Source: PFJX01 sp964646585 (GTDB lineage Bacteria; Pseudomonadota; Gammaproteobacteria; Burkholderiales; Thiobacillaceae). Taken from it: a stretch of 15,152 bases of DNA. The notes beneath the pieces were generated by a model. That model was not told where the DNA came from, ran no database searches, and worked only from the letters and a program-made list of their open reading frames with translations. Shown one piece after another: positions 13,709-15,152 of this stretch (its first letter is position 1; every line of letters starts with the position of its first letter). The DNA is taken from positions 1-15,152 of the forward strand of contig CAZYEY010000176.1 of the NCBI GenBank assembly GCA_964646585.1. The letters run 5' to 3'. The position numbers were made by a program, and so were the translations under genes.

Positions 13709-14472
13709 CAGAGTTCCCGCCAGTCCAGTCCGGTTTCCTGATCGGCCACGCCGATCCAGTGTGCTTCGCAGCCCAGGGCGCCGGCCAGGGCCGCACGCGC
13801 CAGTTCCGGCGCATTGTTTTCTTCCGAGAGGTGGGCTGCCACCACGTGCCGGAGGCTCTTGCCGGCCACCCGGGTCAGCAGGGCGGCGGCGGCGGCATTG
13901 TCCAGGTGGCCGTAGCGGCCCAGGATGCGACGCTTGAGGGCGGCCGGGTAGCCCCCTGCCTCCAGCATCGCCACGTCGTGGTTGCATTCCAGGGCCAGGG
14001 CGTCGCAGCCTGCCAGCATCCGTTCCATGTGGGGGGTGACGTGGCCGGCGTCGGTGAGCAGGCCAAAGCGCCGGGCGCCGTCGGAGAAGACGAACTGGAC
14101 CGGCTCCCGAGCGTCATGGGGCACCGGGTAAGGTATGACCTCCAGGTCACCTACGGCGAAGGCTTGGTGGCCTTCCAGGATACGGGGCGAAGCGGGTGCG
14201 TCGCCCACCGCATCCAGCATGGCGTGGCTGCCATGGGACAGCCATACCGGGCAGCGGGCGGCCTGGGCCACCTTGGCGGCGCCTCGGCCGTGGTCGCTAT
14301 GCTCGTGGGTGACGAGGACGGCATCGAGGCTGGTCACATCAACGCCCAGCCGGTTCAAGCGGCGGCCGGTTTCCCGGATGCCGAAGCCGCAGTCCACCAG
14401 GATGCGGGTGTCTCCGGCTTCCACCAACCAGGCATTGCCTTTGCTGCCGCTGCCGAGACATCCGAAGCGCAT
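13708..14472 (-). CDS. Metallo-beta-lactamase-fold hydrolase, YycJ/WalJ-like
   Basis: A 254-residue cytoplasmic metal-dependent hydrolase. It opens with CLGSGSKGNAWLV (5-17) and LVDCGFG (25-31), then the metal-binding motif HEHSDH (56-61) as TH-x-H-x-DH. Later ligand candidates are in PYPVPHDA (H118), LLTDAGHV (D140), ECNHD and VAAHLSEEN. This pattern is that of the YycJ group, whose members have been linked to DNA processing, although the true substrate here is unknown. It lies 3 bases after the bamC stop and overlaps the helicase start by one base, so it is co-transcribed with both. An identical function to Gram-positive YycJ should not be assumed. Confidence 0.88.
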   Translation of the reverse strand: MRFGCLGSGSKGNAWLVEAGDTRILVDCGFGIRETGRRLNRLGVDVTSLDAVLVTHEHSDHGRGAAKVAQAARCPVWLSHGSHAMLDAVGDAPASPRILEGHQAFAVGDLEVIPYPVPHDAREPVQFVFSDGARRFGLLTDAGHVTPHMERMLAGCDALALECNHDVAMLEAGGYPAALKRRILGRYGHLDNAAAAALLTRVAGKSLRHVVAAHLSEENNAPELARAALAGALGCEAHWIGVADQETGLDWREL

Positions 14473-14475
14473 CCG

Positions 14476-15152
14476 TTATTTCAACTGTTCGAACAACAAA
14501 GTGGCGATGCGGTTGCCAGTCTCACTGTTGGCCGGCGTGCCGTCGTCCTGGTAGATGGCCAGGGCGGTTTCCGCGTCGGTTCCCTTGAGGCGGACCTGAT
14601 AGCGGGCGGCCTGGGCCTTGGGATCATCCGAGCGCCAGAAAGCCAGCTTGGAGAAGAAGCCCTTCTCCTTCTTGGTGTTGGCCTCCGGGTCCAGATAGCG
14701 CACGTAGTAAATGCCGCCTGCCCGGTCCCGGTCCTCCACGGCGAAGCCGATGCGGTCCAGGGCAAGCCCCACCCGGCGCCAGGCCCGGTCAAAGGATTCC
14801 GGCATGGCGAGGCCCGGGGCCGCATCGGTGCCTTTGCGCAGCACGGCCTGGGGCGGCGCGCCTTTCTCAGCCAGGAGGGTCTGGGCGCGCGCCTCCTCGA
14901 CGCCAAAGCGCACCATGAGGCGACGCAGCATCTCGGCTTCCAGTTCGGGGTCGGCGGCGCGGGGCTGCCAGACGGTCTTGCCCTTGCCCTGGTCGCCGCC
15001 ACCCACGGTGCCCTCGAAGACCTCGTACATGCCCCGGTGGCTGATGTAGATCTCGGTGCGGCCGTCGGCCCCCACCTCCAGGCGGGTGCGGAACTTGTCC
15101 CGCTCGGCAGTGGAATAGAGTCCGTCGATGACCTTGCCCAGCAGGCTACGCA
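14476..15152 (-). CDS. bamC: BamC, outer membrane assembly lipoprotein (5' end cut by window)
   Basis: Lipoprotein of the BAM complex (NlpB/BamC family), which inserts beta-barrel proteins into the outer membrane. Only the C-terminal 224 residues are visible. The frame stays open to the window edge, so the signal peptide and lipobox are not seen. The segment FRTRLEVGADGRTEIYISHRG matches the first helix-grip domain of BamC, and FDRAWRRVGLALDRIGFAVEDRDR with YYVRYLDP matches the second. An insert with FFSKLAFWRSDD follows, as in many betaproteobacterial BamC proteins. It is the first visible gene of the operon that continues with the YycJ-like hydrolase. The promoter must lie beyond the window. 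Confidence 0.88.
   Translation of the reverse strand, partial: RSLLGKVIDGLYSTAERDKFRTRLEVGADGRTEIYISHRGMYEVFEGTVGGGDQGKGKTVWQPRAADPELEAEMLRRLMVRFGVEEARAQTLLAEKGAPPQAVLRKGTDAAPGLAMPESFDRAWRRVGLALDRIGFAVEDRDRAGGIYYVRYLDPEANTKKEKGFFSKLAFWRSDDPKAQAARYQVRLKGTDAETALAIYQDDGTPANSETGNRIATLLFEQLK

Noticed and set aside
12371..13741. Open frame of 456 codons on the plus strand across the helicase gene
   Set aside because: It is the antisense shadow of rhlE, with Gln/Gly/His-rich composition and no domain.
1..15152. Mobile elements, CRISPR arrays, tRNA or rRNA genes
   Set aside because: No transposase-like protein, regular repeat-spacer pattern, tRNA cloverleaf or rRNA signature was seen on reading both strands.

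Overview
The window is a high-GC, tightly packed bacterial segment with no stretch over 300 bases lacking a gene. It suggests a betaproteobacterium of the Rhodocyclales type. That assignment rests on base composition, on a BamC / YycJ-like hydrolase / RhlE-type helicase / DUF3301 gene block, and on protein style. It is an inference, because no rRNA or other decisive marker is present.

Region 1 (1-10912, all minus strand) is one long redox operon. In transcription order it reads rnfB, a giant pyruvate:ferredoxin oxidoreductase (NifJ/PFOR) homologue, rnfC, an unrecognised 220-residue protein, rnfD, rnfG, rnfE, rnfA. rnfA loses its last few codons at the window edge. Most junctions are overlapping or a few bases apart. 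The six Rnf subunits form the membrane ferredoxin:NAD+ oxidoreductase, which either makes an ion gradient from reduced ferredoxin or spends one to reduce ferredoxin. The PFOR sits between rnfB, the ferredoxin-side iron-sulfur subunit, and rnfC, the NADH-side subunit. This suggests 2-oxoacid oxidation and Rnf are expressed as one electron-transfer module. Order B-C-D-G-E-A and the long cysteine-rich RnfB resemble the Bacteroidetes/Firmicutes style rather than the rnfABCDGE order of gammaproteobacteria.

Region 2 (10913-11098) is the divergent control region between rnfB and a plus-strand LysR-family regulator. It holds a good sigma-54 (-24/-12) promoter candidate facing rnfB and two small dyads that could be regulator sites.

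Region 3 (11099-12031) is the LysR-family regulator, whose effector domain looks like that of CysB.

Region 4 (12069-15152, minus strand) is a separate housekeeping operon. It reads bamC (5' end cut by the window), a YycJ-like metallo-beta-lactamase-fold hydrolase, an RhlE-type DEAD-box RNA helicase, and a DUF3301 membrane-anchored small protein. These genes overlap or are 3 bp apart. This operon converges with the LysR gene over 37 bp.

The most unusual features are the PFOR itself and the unknown gene between rnfC and rnfD. The PFOR is about 1651 residues against roughly 1170-1200 for the family, with two internal insertions and a C-terminal single-cluster ferredoxin domain. No IS element, tRNA, rRNA or CRISPR array was seen.
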